This document shows, piece after piece, positions 25,874 to 34,201 of a DNA stretch of 64,000 nucleotides; the stretch's first letter is position 1; the number at the start of each line of letters is the position of its first letter. The translations under genes were made by a program, and so were the position numbers. Source of the stretch: Mucilaginibacter ginsenosidivorans (lineage in GTDB: Bacteria > Bacteroidota > Bacteroidia > Sphingobacteriales > Sphingobacteriaceae); contig NZ_CP042436.1 in the NCBI RefSeq assembly GCF_007971025.1, forward strand, positions 4,278,001-4,342,000, in the 5' to 3' direction. Below the pieces are notes generated by a model, which worked only from the letters and a program-made list of their open reading frames with translations, did no database searches and was not told where the DNA came from.

Positions 25874-27151
25874 ATATTTCCCTACGATAACCCTGTAAAA
25901 TTTATCAAGGTCGAGGTATTTATTAGCTAAGGCGATCATATCTTCCGGGGTCGCTTTTTTTACGGTTTCCGTATACCGGTCATAATAATCGTAACCAAGG
26001 CCCGAGAAATAAATGCTTTTGAACTTATCAACGTGCGAAAAAACATTTTCAAGGCTACCCAGCAGCGACCCCATCATATAGTTTCGCACCAGTGACAGTT
26101 CTTCTTCGGGTATCAGTTCGGTTTTGAGCACGCTGATCTCCTTTTCTATTTCGGCAACTGCGGCACGGCATACATCGGCGCCAACTTCGGATGCTATGAA
26201 CATGGCCCCGCCTTTTTCGAGCGAACTCAAACCCGAGCCTATGCCATACGTGTAACCCTTGTCCTCGCGGATATTAGCCATCAGTCTTGAGCCAAAGTAG
26301 CCACCTAAAACCGTGTTAAGCACCTGCAAAGCCGGAAAATCGGGATGTGTGCGGTTTATCATCGGCAACCCCATTCGGATAGCTGACTGCAGCGCTTCGG
26401 GTTTTTCGATAAAGTAAAAATGCTCGCCAGCCGGTTGCATATCCGGGTTACCTGTGTCAGCAGCTACAGTATAGTTCGGCCATTCTGCTCCAAAAGCTGC
26501 GCTGACGAGTTGCAACGCTTCCGCATCGACCTTGCCGGCTACCAAAATGGTGCAGTTTGACGGCTGATACATTTTTTTGAAATGAGCCAGCATATCATCG
26601 CGATGCAGGGTTTTATAATCTTCAAAATTTGCTGCCAGTCCGTATATGGTGTCGCCGTATATCGCTTTATTGAAGGCACGACGCGCTAAAACATCGTTCT
26701 TTTGCAAACTCACCTGCAGTTTTTGTTGCTGGTTGCGGATAAAGGTTTCCAGCTCGCTTTCCGGGAAGACCGAATCACCTATAATTGCCTTGACCACGGG
26801 CAGCGTTTTCGCCAGGTGCCTGTTAAGTGTGTAAAGCACCACCTGCGAGTGGTCATACCCATAGTCAACCTGCAGGAAAGCCCCGTAAAAGTCGATACGA
26901 TCGGCAATTTCTGAAGCGGACATTTCGGACGTTCCTTCGGTCAGCATGGTATTTACCGCAACGTTAAGCAGCGGTTTTGCCGGATCGAAACGCAGGTTTT
27001 GAAATATCCATTCGATGCGCACCAGTTCCTGGTCACCCGAGTTGAACGAAAATATATTACACCCGTTATCCAGTTTAATATGCTCCGGTTTGATCAGCGT
27101 TATGCTTTCAACCGGTTTCGATTCGGGAGCTATTGTTCTATTCAGTATCAT
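25871..27151 (-). CDS. M16-family peptidase-like protein, non-catalytic subunit
   Basis: 426 residues with the M16 (insulinase/MPP) two-domain layout: an N-terminal domain beginning VAVNTMLTEGTSEMSASEIA, then a second with TVLGGYFGSRLMANIREDKG followed by YTYGIGSG. The HxxEH zinc motif is absent where it should be (around residues 60-70), as in alpha-type subunits of two-chain M16B peptidases. Its partner is the catalytic gene 45 nt upstream. Together they resemble the heterodimeric processing peptidase arrangement; the substrate is unknown. Confidence 0.9.
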   Translation of the reverse strand: MILNRTIAPESKPVESITLIKPEHIKLDNGCNIFSFNSGDQELVRIEWIFQNLRFDPAKPLLNVAVNTMLTEGTSEMSASEIADRIDFYGAFLQVDYGYDHSQVVLYTLNRHLAKTLPVVKAIIGDSVFPESELETFIRNQQQKLQVSLQKNDVLARRAFNKAIYGDTIYGLAANFEDYKTLHRDDMLAHFKKMYQPSNCTILVAGKVDAEALQLVSAAFGAEWPNYTVAADTGNPDMQPAGEHFYFIEKPEALQSAIRMGLPMINRTHPDFPALQVLNTVLGGYFGSRLMANIREDKGYTYGIGSGLSSLEKGGAMFIASEVGADVCRAAVAEIEKEISVLKTELIPEEELSLVRNYMMGSLLGSLENVFSHVDKFKSIYFSGLGYDYYDRYTETVKKATPEDMIALANKYLDLDKFYRVIVGKY

Positions 27152-27196
27152 TTGTTCGTTGGTTCATTAGTTCATTGCTCAATTCCCAATGGGCTG

Positions 27197-28438
27197 TTAA
27201 TTTCTATCAGCGAGATAAACTAAGGTTGATGAATTGTCCTTCCTGAAAACCTGCCGGGCCTGTTGTTGTATGGCTTCGGCGGTTACAGCCAGGTATTTAT
27301 CCGTTTCCTGGTTCAACATATCCGCATCACCGAAAAGTTCGAACTGGGCCAGGTTCATGGCTTTGTCCAGCAACGACATTTCGGAAAATACCATGGTCGA
27401 TTCGGTCTTGTTCTTCACCTTGGTCAGTTCGTCATCCGGGATCTGTTCACTCTTTAATCTCTCCAGTTCATCCCAAATTGCTACCTCGGCCTTCTCTATG
27501 CTCACATTTTCAAGCGGTTTGCCTTCTACAACGAACATTCCACGGTCAAAACTGCCCATATTATAAGCATGGATCTCGCTGAATAGCTGCTTATCTTTTA
27601 CCAGGCTACGGTACAGGCGTGACGAATTACCGCGTGAAAGGACATCGGATACCAGGTCCATTTCATAATAGCCATCCTCCAGGCGCGCCGGCATGTGAAA
27701 GGCAATATATAAATCATTCAACGGTACTTTGGCGGTCACGGTATCGCGGCGCTCTTCCTGCTGTGAGTGCTCCTGCGGCAGGTCGCGGTGATACTTTTCA
27801 CCTGCAGGTATAGGGCCAAACCATTTTTCAGCAAGTTCTTTTGCTTTTTGAGTATCGATATTACCGCCCACTACCATGATGGCGTTTTGCGGGTTATAGT
27901 GCTTTTTGAAGAATGCTTTGACATCTTCTATCCGGGCATCTTCGATATGCTTTAGTTCTTTACCGATGGTGGCCCAGCGGTAGGGATGCGTTTTATAAAC
28001 CAGCGGGCGCAATTTCAGCCAGACATCACCATAAGGCTGGTTAAGATAGCGCTGTTTAAACTCCTCTATCACCACATTGCGCTGTACTTCCAGGCTTTTC
28101 TCATTGAAAGCAAGGCTAAGCATACGGTCGCTTTCGAGCCAGAAGGCCGTCTCGATATTGACAGAGGGTAAAGTGATATAATAGTTGGTAATATCGTTAG
28201 TAGTAAAAGCGTTATTTTCGCCGCCCACACGTTGCAGGGGCTCGTCGTATTGGGGTATATTGACCGATCCGCCAAACATCAGGTGTTCAAACAAGTGTGC
28301 AAAACCTGTTTTATCCGGGTCCTCATCGCGGGCGCCAACATCGTATAATATATTCAGGACGGCCATTGGCGTTGTATGGTCCTCGTGGACCAGCACACGC
28401 AAGCCGTTGTCCAGTGTAAAACGGGTGAATTTAACCAT
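27197..28438 (-). CDS. M16-family zinc peptidase, catalytic subunit
   Basis: 413 residues with the inverted zinc motif HLFEH in TGFAHLFEHLMFGGS near the N-terminus, and a downstream Glu-rich helix (RNVVIEEFKQRY) providing the third ligand. The C-terminal half has SVLSRGNSSRLYRSLV-like sequence (here VLSRGNSSRLYRSL). No signal peptide is visible, suggesting a cytosolic or periplasm-facing membrane-associated role. It is the first gene of an M16 pair. Confidence 0.93.
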   Translation of the reverse strand: MVKFTRFTLDNGLRVLVHEDHTTPMAVLNILYDVGARDEDPDKTGFAHLFEHLMFGGSVNIPQYDEPLQRVGGENNAFTTNDITNYYITLPSVNIETAFWLESDRMLSLAFNEKSLEVQRNVVIEEFKQRYLNQPYGDVWLKLRPLVYKTHPYRWATIGKELKHIEDARIEDVKAFFKKHYNPQNAIMVVGGNIDTQKAKELAEKWFGPIPAGEKYHRDLPQEHSQQEERRDTVTAKVPLNDLYIAFHMPARLEDGYYEMDLVSDVLSRGNSSRLYRSLVKDKQLFSEIHAYNMGSFDRGMFVVEGKPLENVSIEKAEVAIWDELERLKSEQIPDDELTKVKNKTESTMVFSEMSLLDKAMNLAQFELFGDADMLNQETDKYLAVTAEAIQQQARQVFRKDNSSTLVYLADRN

Positions 28439-28440
28439 GT

Positions 28441-28709
28441 ATTAGTTTTTAGATCAAAACGGACAGCAAATGTAAATTTTTTAGTTGATTATGTTTATTG
28501 AGTGAGCAGTTGATTAGGTGACACATGTTGATACATTGTAAATATTTATAATGAGTTTAACTTATTCTACCCGTTCAACTAAACACTTAATTTCTAATTG
28601 AAAATTTATTGTGATTTTAATTATTAGTATTACATTTGGCGCAGTTATCAACACATGTTGAATAGTTCTCCACATTATTCCTAAATTATCACAGTAATTT
28701 TAAACCATT
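28441..28709. other. AT-rich divergent spacer with DnaA-box-like motifs
   Basis: A 269-nt AT-rich spacer between the divergent M16 and HEAT-like genes. It holds TTATCAACA (28645-28653) and TTCTCCACA (28666-28674), each one mismatch from TTATCCACA, plus looser matches, and the 11-mer ACACATGTTGA twice (about 28521 and 28651). It may be a regulatory region; an origin is possible but unsupported by any nearby dnaA or dnaN. Confidence 0.3.
28467..28474 (-). promoter_or_regulatory. Candidate -7 element TACATTTG of the M16 operon
   Basis: Minus-strand match to TAnnTTTG, 28 nt before the M16 ATG. A -33 TTG at the right spacing is not visible. Confidence 0.35.
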
Positions 28710-29267
28710 ATGACGCAGTTGCAACTAATCCAGCACATTTCAGGTTTTGAAAACACCAGGTTTGGAAAATTACGCAGCAAATTAAAAGAAAAGAATTTCA
28801 GTCTGCACGAATTGGTAGATCTGACCTTTTATTCGGACAAAGACGTTGCCAATAAAGCCTCTAAAATACTGGAAGTTATTCTTTTCAGGTTCCCGGAGAG
28901 TTACATTGAGGATATTGCGTATTTAGTTGAACATGTAACGGAAGTTAAATGTGTTAGCTGTCGGAAACATTATGCCAAAGTGCTGAAACATCTCACCTCG
29001 CCCGAGGTGTCAAAAGAAATTCGTAATGCGGTAAAAGAGATCGATTTTGAACCGATCATAGAATTATGTTTTAGCTGGCTGCGCGACCCGGCCATGATAG
29101 TTAATGTACGTTCATCAGCCGCAGAAACGCTCTTCAACATGCGTCACCGTTATCCCTGGATAGCAGAAGCGCTGTCGAGAGATATGGAAGCGATGATGCC
29201 TGCCGCAAGCCCTATGCTGAAAGCAAAAGGAGGCTATATCCTTAGCTTTTTGCACTGCGAGGATTAA
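28710..29267 (+). CDS. HEAT-like repeat protein, copy 1
   Basis: 185 residues, all helical, with a pattern of paired helices like HEAT or ARM repeats: SLHELVDLTFYSDKDVANKA, YIEDIAYLVEHVTEVKC, FEPIIELCFSWLRDP and VRSSAAETLFNMRHRYPW. It is paralogous to the next gene; both share a central SC-KHYAK motif and the RYPW motif before the last helices. No known family is recognised and no signal peptide is present. HEAT-like proteins usually serve as protein-binding scaffolds; that is inference. Confidence 0.75.
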   Translation: MTQLQLIQHISGFENTRFGKLRSKLKEKNFSLHELVDLTFYSDKDVANKASKILEVILFRFPESYIEDIAYLVEHVTEVKCVSCRKHYAKVLKHLTSPEVSKEIRNAVKEIDFEPIIELCFSWLRDPAMIVNVRSSAAETLFNMRHRYPWIAEALSRDMEAMMPAASPMLKAKGGYILSFLHCED

Positions 29268-29329
29268 GCTTGCCAAACCATTCAACTGACGGCTTCAATT
29301 ATCCGTTTTAATTTAGTTTCACTTCCCGA

Positions 29330-29360
29330 TTGTCTTTAACCCGCATCGTTCCTAAATTTA
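29330..29360 (+). promoter_or_regulatory. Promoter of HEAT-like copy 2
   Basis: TTG, a 20-nt spacer, then TAAATTTA (seven of eight matches to TAnnTTTG), ending 10 nt before the ATG. This suggests that copy 2 has its own promoter despite lying only 103 nt after copy 1. Confidence 0.5.
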
Positions 29361-29370
29361 GGGAGCGAAA

Positions 29371-29928
29371 ATGAATATGCTTACCAGCGAGGAACTTGTT
29401 GATAGTATCAAAAGCCGTATAGGGAAACTTAAGGTTGTCAAACTAACCGAGATCCTGCAAAAGGAGCAGTTTTCCGTTCATGACCTGATCGATATAACCT
29501 TTAGCGAAAACAGGGACATTGCTTTCAGGGCGGCGTGGCTGCTGGAAAACCTTTTCCTTCAAAAACCGGCGGCATACATTGATGAGATTGAATATCTCGT
29601 TTCGCGCATAAAAGATGTCAAACACCCAAGTTGCAAGAGGCATTATGCTAAAATCATGATGCATGTTACTGCTGCGAAGGCACCGGAAGCCATCCGTAAG
29701 AAACTGGAAGCAATTGATCTTGAACCGGTTGTGGAACAGTTTTTCGACTGGCTCATCGACGCTAAAGTGCTGGTGGCTGTAAAGGTTTTTGCAGTCGGGG
29801 CTTTATTCAATGTGCGCAGCCGCTACCCATGGATGGCAGGTGAACTAAAAGACCAAATACAGTTCATGTTGCGCGATGGTACCGCAGCTATGCAATCGAG
29901 GGGAAGGAAGTTGTTAGCGCAACTGTAG
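29371..29928 (+). CDS. HEAT-like repeat protein, copy 2
   Basis: 185 residues, exactly the length of its upstream paralogue, and alignable end to end without long gaps. Shared motifs include SVHDLIDITFSENRDIAFRA (versus SLHELVDLTF), SCKRHYAKIM (versus SCRKHYAKVL) and RSRYPWMAGEL. Identity looks moderate, so the duplication is old. It has a separate promoter, implying different regulation from copy 1. Function unknown. Confidence 0.75.
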   Translation: MNMLTSEELVDSIKSRIGKLKVVKLTEILQKEQFSVHDLIDITFSENRDIAFRAAWLLENLFLQKPAAYIDEIEYLVSRIKDVKHPSCKRHYAKIMMHVTAAKAPEAIRKKLEAIDLEPVVEQFFDWLIDAKVLVAVKVFAVGALFNVRSRYPWMAGELKDQIQFMLRDGTAAMQSRGRKLLAQL

Positions 29929-29961
29929 CGGGCCGGCAGTTGGCTTTTGCTTGAGCTAACA

Positions 29962-29992
29962 GGTTGCCAGCCGTCATCTCAAACTGGCAACC
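29962..29992. terminator. Possible hairpin between convergent genes
   Basis: GGTTGCCAG and CTGGCAACC form a perfect 9-bp stem around a 13-nt loop. There is no T run, so a terminator role is tentative. Confidence 0.35.
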
Positions 29993-29994
29993 GC

Positions 29995-30339
29995 TTATGC
30001 AGTTGGTTTATCCTCGCCGTGCAGATGGGTGCTTATCATATAATGATGTAATTTGGCATGAATAGCTGACTCGCTGTCGTCGGCGTACATGCCGTAAGCA
30101 TTTATCAGTATACCCTTGGTATTATATTTTCGCGAGCTGATAGCGTATACTATTGATGTATCGGAAGGGTTGCTCTGGCCTTCGAAGCGAAAAAACTCGT
30201 CTATTTCAAAATCGTCGGCGCCCATGCGTATATCATGTTCCTTGTCGTCGATAGTATCACCTTCGAGGCTGAGGTTGGCTGTATAACCGCGTTTCATCAT
30301 ATCGTTAGTGGCATCCACTAATGTTTCGTAATTTTTCAT
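29995..30339 (-). CDS. Conserved small protein of unknown function
   Basis: 114 residues; an N-terminal ETLVDATNDMMKRGYTANL, an acidic middle with ADDFEIDEFFRFEGQSNPSD and a C-terminal IVYAISSRKYNTKGILINAYG. This family is frequent in Bacteroidota and often labelled phosphoribosylpyrophosphate synthetase in databases. The protein lacks the PRPP-binding loop and is far too short for that enzyme, so I do not use the name. Function unknown. Confidence 0.8.
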   Translation of the reverse strand: MKNYETLVDATNDMMKRGYTANLSLEGDTIDDKEHDIRMGADDFEIDEFFRFEGQSNPSDTSIVYAISSRKYNTKGILINAYGMYADDSESAIHAKLHHYMISTHLHGEDKPTA

Positions 30340-30486
30340 GACAGTTTTATTAAGGTGATGTATTGACTAAGCTATTGTTATAAGCTAAACCAATACGCGC
30401 GGTACTTGTTTTGGTTGAATTGTTTTTAGATTTGATATGTATCGCTGGGGTAGTTAGAATACACGGAAAGCAAAAGGCCAGAAGAT

Positions 30487-31296
30487 TTGAATAGTCTGTT
30501 AACACGTTATAAATCCCTATGGACTTTAGTCGCTGATGGCAAACCCTTTGTCACGCATTCCAGCTTATTGCAGCCGGTTATTTATAAAGATATGCCCTGT
30601 ATGCTTAAGGTGGCTATGGCAGATGAAGAAAGACGGGGCAATTTACTTATGAGCCGGTGGCAGGGGAATGCGGTAGCCAGGATTTTAAAATTTGACAAGC
30701 AGGCCATTTTGATGGAAAGGGCCGCAGGCGCAAGGTCGCTTGCGGAAATGGCGGTAAACGGCCGTGATAATGAAGCCAGTAATATTATTTGCAGCGTTGT
30801 ACATCAATTGCATACAGCGAAAAGCCCCTATCCTGCGGAATTGATAGCGTTAGATATATGGTTTAAAGACCTTGAACCGGCTGCCGGTAAATACGGGGGC
30901 GTTTTGACAGGATGCAGCCGGGTGGCGAACACTTTGCTTAACGCCGGAGGTAATACCATAGCGCTGCACGGCGATATTCACCATGGCAATATACTCGATT
31001 TTGGTGATAAGGGATGGCTGGCGATAGACCCAAAGGGACTGATCGGCGAACGGACCTTTGATTATGCCAATATTTTTTGCAACCCTGATGCTGCTACTGC
31101 AACAACACCCGGCAGGCTGGAGACGCAGGTGCTGGAAATTTCGAAAGCGGCCCGCCTTGAGGCTGAACAACTGTTGCGATGGGTAGTGGCATGGGCGGGA
31201 CTTTCGGCGGCGTGGGGGCTCAATGATGGGGAAAATGCGGATGTGGCTCTCCACATTGCCGAAATAGCATCGGCCGAGTTAAGTAAGTTTGGCTAA
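30487..31296 (+). CDS. Aminoglycoside phosphotransferase-like small-molecule kinase
   Basis: 269 residues, in the APH(6)/hydroxyurea-kinase group. It shows a Lys-containing N-lobe (MLKVAMADEERRGNLLM), the catalytic loop HGDIHHGNILD and the metal-binding segment AIDPKGLIGERTFDYANIF, a phrase typical of streptomycin 6-kinase relatives. The kinase transfers phosphate to a hydroxyl of an antibiotic or similar molecule; actual resistance cannot be inferred. No ATG precedes the domain, so TTG is the probable start. The TfoX-N gene follows after 24 nt. Confidence 0.85.
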   Translation: MNSLLTRYKSLWTLVADGKPFVTHSSLLQPVIYKDMPCMLKVAMADEERRGNLLMSRWQGNAVARILKFDKQAILMERAAGARSLAEMAVNGRDNEASNIICSVVHQLHTAKSPYPAELIALDIWFKDLEPAAGKYGGVLTGCSRVANTLLNAGGNTIALHGDIHHGNILDFGDKGWLAIDPKGLIGERTFDYANIFCNPDAATATTPGRLETQVLEISKAARLEAEQLLRWVVAWAGLSAAWGLNDGENADVALHIAEIASAELSKFG

Positions 31297-31320
31297 ATTT
31301 GGTTGAAAAATCGGAACAAA

Positions 31321-31668
31321 ATGGCATACGATGAAAAACTAAGCGACAGGATCAGGGAGGCCCTGGCTGACGTTCCCCATGTCGAGGAAAAACGGATGTT
31401 CGGCGGGGTATGTTATATGGTTGACGGAAAGATGTGTGTAGGCGTAGTGAAAGACGAAATGATGTGCAGGGTAGGTACGGCTGTTTATGAAGAGTCACTC
31501 GAAAAGCGTGGCTGTCGCGAAATGGATTTTGCCGGGAAGCCGATGGAAGGGTATATGTATGTGAGTAGCGAAGGCATGCAAACCAAAACCGAGTTTGACC
31601 ACTGGATAGGTTTATGCCTGGCATTTAACACGGAGGCGAAAGCGTCGAAGAAAAAGAGATCAAAATAA
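31321..31668 (+). CDS. TfoX N-terminal domain protein
   Basis: 115 residues comprising the TfoX/Sxy N-terminal domain: EKRMFGGVCYMVDGKMCVGV, MMCRVG and a C-terminal WIGLCLAFN, then a basic tail (KASKKKRSK). In gammaproteobacteria Sxy coactivates competence genes, but stand-alone N domains in other phyla have no known role. An upstream in-frame TTG would add six residues; the ATG before AYDEKLS fits the domain start. Confidence 0.85.
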   Translation: MAYDEKLSDRIREALADVPHVEEKRMFGGVCYMVDGKMCVGVVKDEMMCRVGTAVYEESLEKRGCREMDFAGKPMEGYMYVSSEGMQTKTEFDHWIGLCLAFNTEAKASKKKRSK

Positions 31669-31687
31669 TAAAGAGAATACGCAGATA

Positions 31688-32368
31688 ATGACGATTAATA
31701 AAGACTCGCTCGAATTTCTAAAGGACCTTTCCGCCAACAATAACCGCGAGTGGTTTAGCCAAAATAAAGAACGCTACCTGGCCGCCCACAGGAATATTGT
31801 TGATTTTGCCGATGCCCTTATAGCTGAAATGAACAGGCACGACCATATTGAAACCACATCGGGAAGGAAATGCCTGTTCAGAATATATAAGGATGTGCGT
31901 TTTTCGAAACAGAAAACCCCATATAACAAGCACTGGAGCGGCAGCTTGCAACGGGCCACAAAAAAATTGCGCGGCGGTTATTATTTCCGCATCGAACCGG
32001 GCAATTCGAGGGTAGTATGCGGATTTTTCGGTCCGAACCCGGACGATATGAAGCGCATACGGCAGGATATCGATACAAACTGCGACGACTGGAAAAAAAT
32101 ACTTGCACACAAGCAACTCGTCAAAACCTTTGGCACCATGACAGGGGAAAAGGTTATTTCCGCGCCCCGTGGGTATGCAAAAGATAACCCGGCTATCGAC
32201 CTGCTCAGGCATAAACAATTCCTTTTCAGATCAAGCTTTACTGACGAAGAAGTTATACGGCCCGATTTCCTGCATCGCGTTAGCGACACCTTTAAGAACG
32301 TGCGGCCATTTTTCGATTATATGAGCGAAGTACTGACCACAGATGCCAATGGCGAGCTGATTATTTAA
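31688..32368 (+). CDS. DUF2461 family protein (TIGR02453)
   Basis: 226 residues with the family marks LEFLKDLSANNNREWFSQNKERY near the start, FRIYKDVRFSKQKTPYNKHW, GGYYFRIEPGNSRVVCGFF and PDDMKRIRQDID. The family is widespread in Bacteroidota, soluble and uncharacterised. It closely follows the TfoX-N gene (19 nt) and is probably in the same transcript. It is followed by a terminator hairpin. Confidence 0.92.
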   Translation: MTINKDSLEFLKDLSANNNREWFSQNKERYLAAHRNIVDFADALIAEMNRHDHIETTSGRKCLFRIYKDVRFSKQKTPYNKHWSGSLQRATKKLRGGYYFRIEPGNSRVVCGFFGPNPDDMKRIRQDIDTNCDDWKKILAHKQLVKTFGTMTGEKVISAPRGYAKDNPAIDLLRHKQFLFRSSFTDEEVIRPDFLHRVSDTFKNVRPFFDYMSEVLTTDANGELII

Positions 32369-32450
32369 GTTGGCAGTTGGCTTAATTGGCAAGGCATTTC
32401 AATATTTATGCCTATCAATGAGAATCAAAATATTGGTGGCCACGTCACCC

Positions 32451-32482
32451 AAAATCCCTCTCCGGGTGAAGAGGGATTTTTT
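32451..32482. terminator. Terminator hairpin, CCCTCTCC-type
   Basis: AAAATCCCTCT and AGAGGGATTTTTT pair around CCGGGTGA. It has T runs on both strands and separates the convergent DUF2461 and DUF892 genes. It is related in sequence to the hairpin repeat at 15271. Confidence 0.7.
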
Positions 32483-32501
32483 GATCACGGGTAAATAGAC
32501 A

Positions 32502-33038
32502 CTATTCGTTTACAGCCTGCTCAAGTATAAAACCTTCCGCAGCCTGGGTTAAGGCCTGGTCGGTAGCTTTTTCATTATCCAGGGTTTGTTGCAGTAATTG
32601 GGCAACATCATCGTGGCCCATAGTCTCGGCAAAGGTGCGAAGTGTACCATAAGTTGAAATTTCATAGTGCTCCACTTTCTGTGCGGCTAAAACAAGACCC
32701 GCATCACGTGTCATGCTTCCCTTTTCGGTGTCTTCAATAATACTTGTTGCTTCGGCAAGCAAGCCTTCCATGGCTTCACATTTTTTGGCAGCGGCTTTTT
32801 CGTCTAACAATTCGAACACTTTTTCGAGTGTTTGTACATGGGTTTTAGTTTCGTTAGTATGCTTTTCAAATGCAGCAGCAAGCTCAGGACTTGTAGCTGC
32901 CTTTTGCATTTTTGGCAGGGCCTGTACCAGGTGCTTTTCGGCCCAGTAAATGTCCTTCAATTCGTCCACAAAAAAATCGTGAAATTCCGAATCCTTCATC
33001 TTGCCGGTCATGCCGGTCGCTCTTGTTTTTGTTGCCAT
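32502..33038 (-). CDS. Ferritin-like DUF892 protein (YciE/YciF family)
   Basis: 178 residues forming a four-helix ferritin-like bundle: FHDFFVDELKDIYWAEKHLV, TNETKTHVQTLEKVFELLDE, DAGLVLAAQKVEHYEISTYG and AQLLQQTLDNEKATDQALTQ. The Glu and His residues (DELKDIYWAEKH, EKHTNE, EHYE) are positioned as di-metal ligands. The family is associated with stress responses in enterobacteria; its exact activity is unclear. It begins with a short basic leader (MATKTRATGMTGKMKDSE). Monocistronic. Confidence 0.9.
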   Translation of the reverse strand: MATKTRATGMTGKMKDSEFHDFFVDELKDIYWAEKHLVQALPKMQKAATSPELAAAFEKHTNETKTHVQTLEKVFELLDEKAAAKKCEAMEGLLAEATSIIEDTEKGSMTRDAGLVLAAQKVEHYEISTYGTLRTFAETMGHDDVAQLLQQTLDNEKATDQALTQAAEGFILEQAVNE

Positions 33039-33168
33039 GGCAGTGTTTTATTTAAATGTTTATCTTAAAGAGTAACCAGCCCCAAAGGGTTATGTTTTTC
33101 ATATTTTGAAATATATTTTCTTAAACATTAGGTATTTACAGTTGTTAGTTAAATAAATTTATAGGACT

Positions 33169-33426
33169 ATGAACATTTTACAACTCAACCCACAAATTGT
33201 GGTCTATACTCCGCTAGGCCCGGGCCTGGCTTATTTTATTATGGACTATGGCATGAGCGTCAATTCCTGCTGGGTGGTACGCCTGGCTAAAGGCGAGATC
33301 AAACATTTTGATTCAAACGATATCAGGGTCGAGGGTAATCCAACTTACGGTTTCCCATTAAAGCCAGAGATACCCGATTCATGGATGATATTGAAGGAAA
33401 AGAAAAAACTGCTAAACGGCAATTGA
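33169..33426 (+). CDS. Small hypothetical protein
   Basis: 85 residues, soluble and beta-rich: NPQIVVYTPLGPGLAYFIMD, NSCWVVRLAKGEIKHFDSND, YGFPLKPEIPDSWMILKEKK. It resembles a small sensor-like or SH3-like barrel, but I do not recognise the family. It is 1 nt before the flavodoxin-like gene and therefore co-transcribed with it. Confidence 0.7.
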   Translation: MNILQLNPQIVVYTPLGPGLAYFIMDYGMSVNSCWVVRLAKGEIKHFDSNDIRVEGNPTYGFPLKPEIPDSWMILKEKKKLLNGN

Positions 33427-33427
33427 C

Positions 33428-34081
33428 ATGAAAGCTTTACTTATCAATTGCACGCTAAAGCCATCGCCAGCTTTTTCAAATACTGGCGCACTTATAGACA
33501 AAGCGATAAAATTACTGAAACACCACGATGTTGAAACAGAAGTGATACGCATTGTCGATTATAATGTAAAACCGGGTAATTCATCCGATGAAGGCAAGGG
33601 TGATGAGTGGCCAAAGGTACTGTCAAAAATAAAGGAATGTGATATACTTATCATTGGGACGCCAATATGGGTTGGCCATCTGGCTTCGACAGCACAACGG
33701 ATAGTAGAACGGCTTGATGCAATTTTCCATGAAAAAGAGCTGGCTGATGAGAAAACGGGGCAATATTTTACATACAATAAAGTGGCGGGCTGCCTGATAA
33801 CAGGTAACGAAGATGGGGCCCATAGCTGTGCGGCACAATTACTTTGGGCCATGCAGGAGTGCGGTTTCACTATTCCGCCGAATGTTAATGCTTATTGGGT
33901 AGGCCCTGCAGGAGGAAACAAGGACTATGTGGAAGCTGGCGGTAAGAAATATTTCTATACCAATTTAACGCTCCAATATACCGTTGCCAACCTGGTTTAT
34001 TTCGCGGGGCTGCTGAAAAGCAATCCCATTACCACGAACCTTAAAGAATTGGAAAAACAAGCGAAGAAAGACAGCGAATAA
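33428..34081 (+). CDS. Flavodoxin-family / NADPH-dependent FMN reductase-like protein
   Basis: 217 residues with a flavodoxin-type alpha/beta fold: MKALLINCTLKPSPAFSNTG, which holds the phosphate-binding loop, then ILIIGTPIWVGHLASTAQRI and the later KVAGCLITGNEDGAHSCAAQ. It binds FMN and probably reduces quinones, azo compounds or metals with NAD(P)H; the physiological substrate is unknown. It is paired with the preceding small hypothetical gene. Confidence 0.88.
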   Translation: MKALLINCTLKPSPAFSNTGALIDKAIKLLKHHDVETEVIRIVDYNVKPGNSSDEGKGDEWPKVLSKIKECDILIIGTPIWVGHLASTAQRIVERLDAIFHEKELADEKTGQYFTYNKVAGCLITGNEDGAHSCAAQLLWAMQECGFTIPPNVNAYWVGPAGGNKDYVEAGGKKYFYTNLTLQYTVANLVYFAGLLKSNPITTNLKELEKQAKKDSE

Positions 34082-34091
34082 CCTAATTGAA

Positions 34092-34187
34092 ATGGATATA
34101 ATAAATACCATTTTCGGGCAAGGCAAAAACCTGGACATTGTACAGATGTCGGCGAAATGTAGCAGCAGAATTAAAGAACTGCACTAA
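34092..34187 (+). pseudogene. DUF421 (YetF-like) membrane protein, N-terminal remnant
   Basis: A 31-codon frame reads MDIINTIFGQGKNLDIVQMS and then leaves the expected sequence (AKCSSRIKELH) before a stop. The first 19 residues look like the conserved N-terminus of Bacteroidota DUF421 membrane proteins, which continue into a hydrophobic helix that is missing here. It is most simply a residual 5' end after deletion. Confidence 0.45.
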
Positions 34188-34201
34188 GTAAAAAACAAAC
34201 C

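Noticed and set aside
28441..28709. Chromosome origin
   Set aside because: Motif matches are imperfect and few, and there is no dnaA, dnaN or parAB nearby; kept only as a low-interest observation.
29995..30339. Label phosphoribosylpyrophosphate synthetase for the 114-residue protein
   Set aside because: It lacks the PRPP-binding and ATP-binding motifs and is about a third of the enzyme's length; the database name looks like an old error.
30487..31296. Calling the APH-like gene an antibiotic-resistance determinant
   Set aside because: Family members phosphorylate varied small molecules; the sequence alone does not show resistance.
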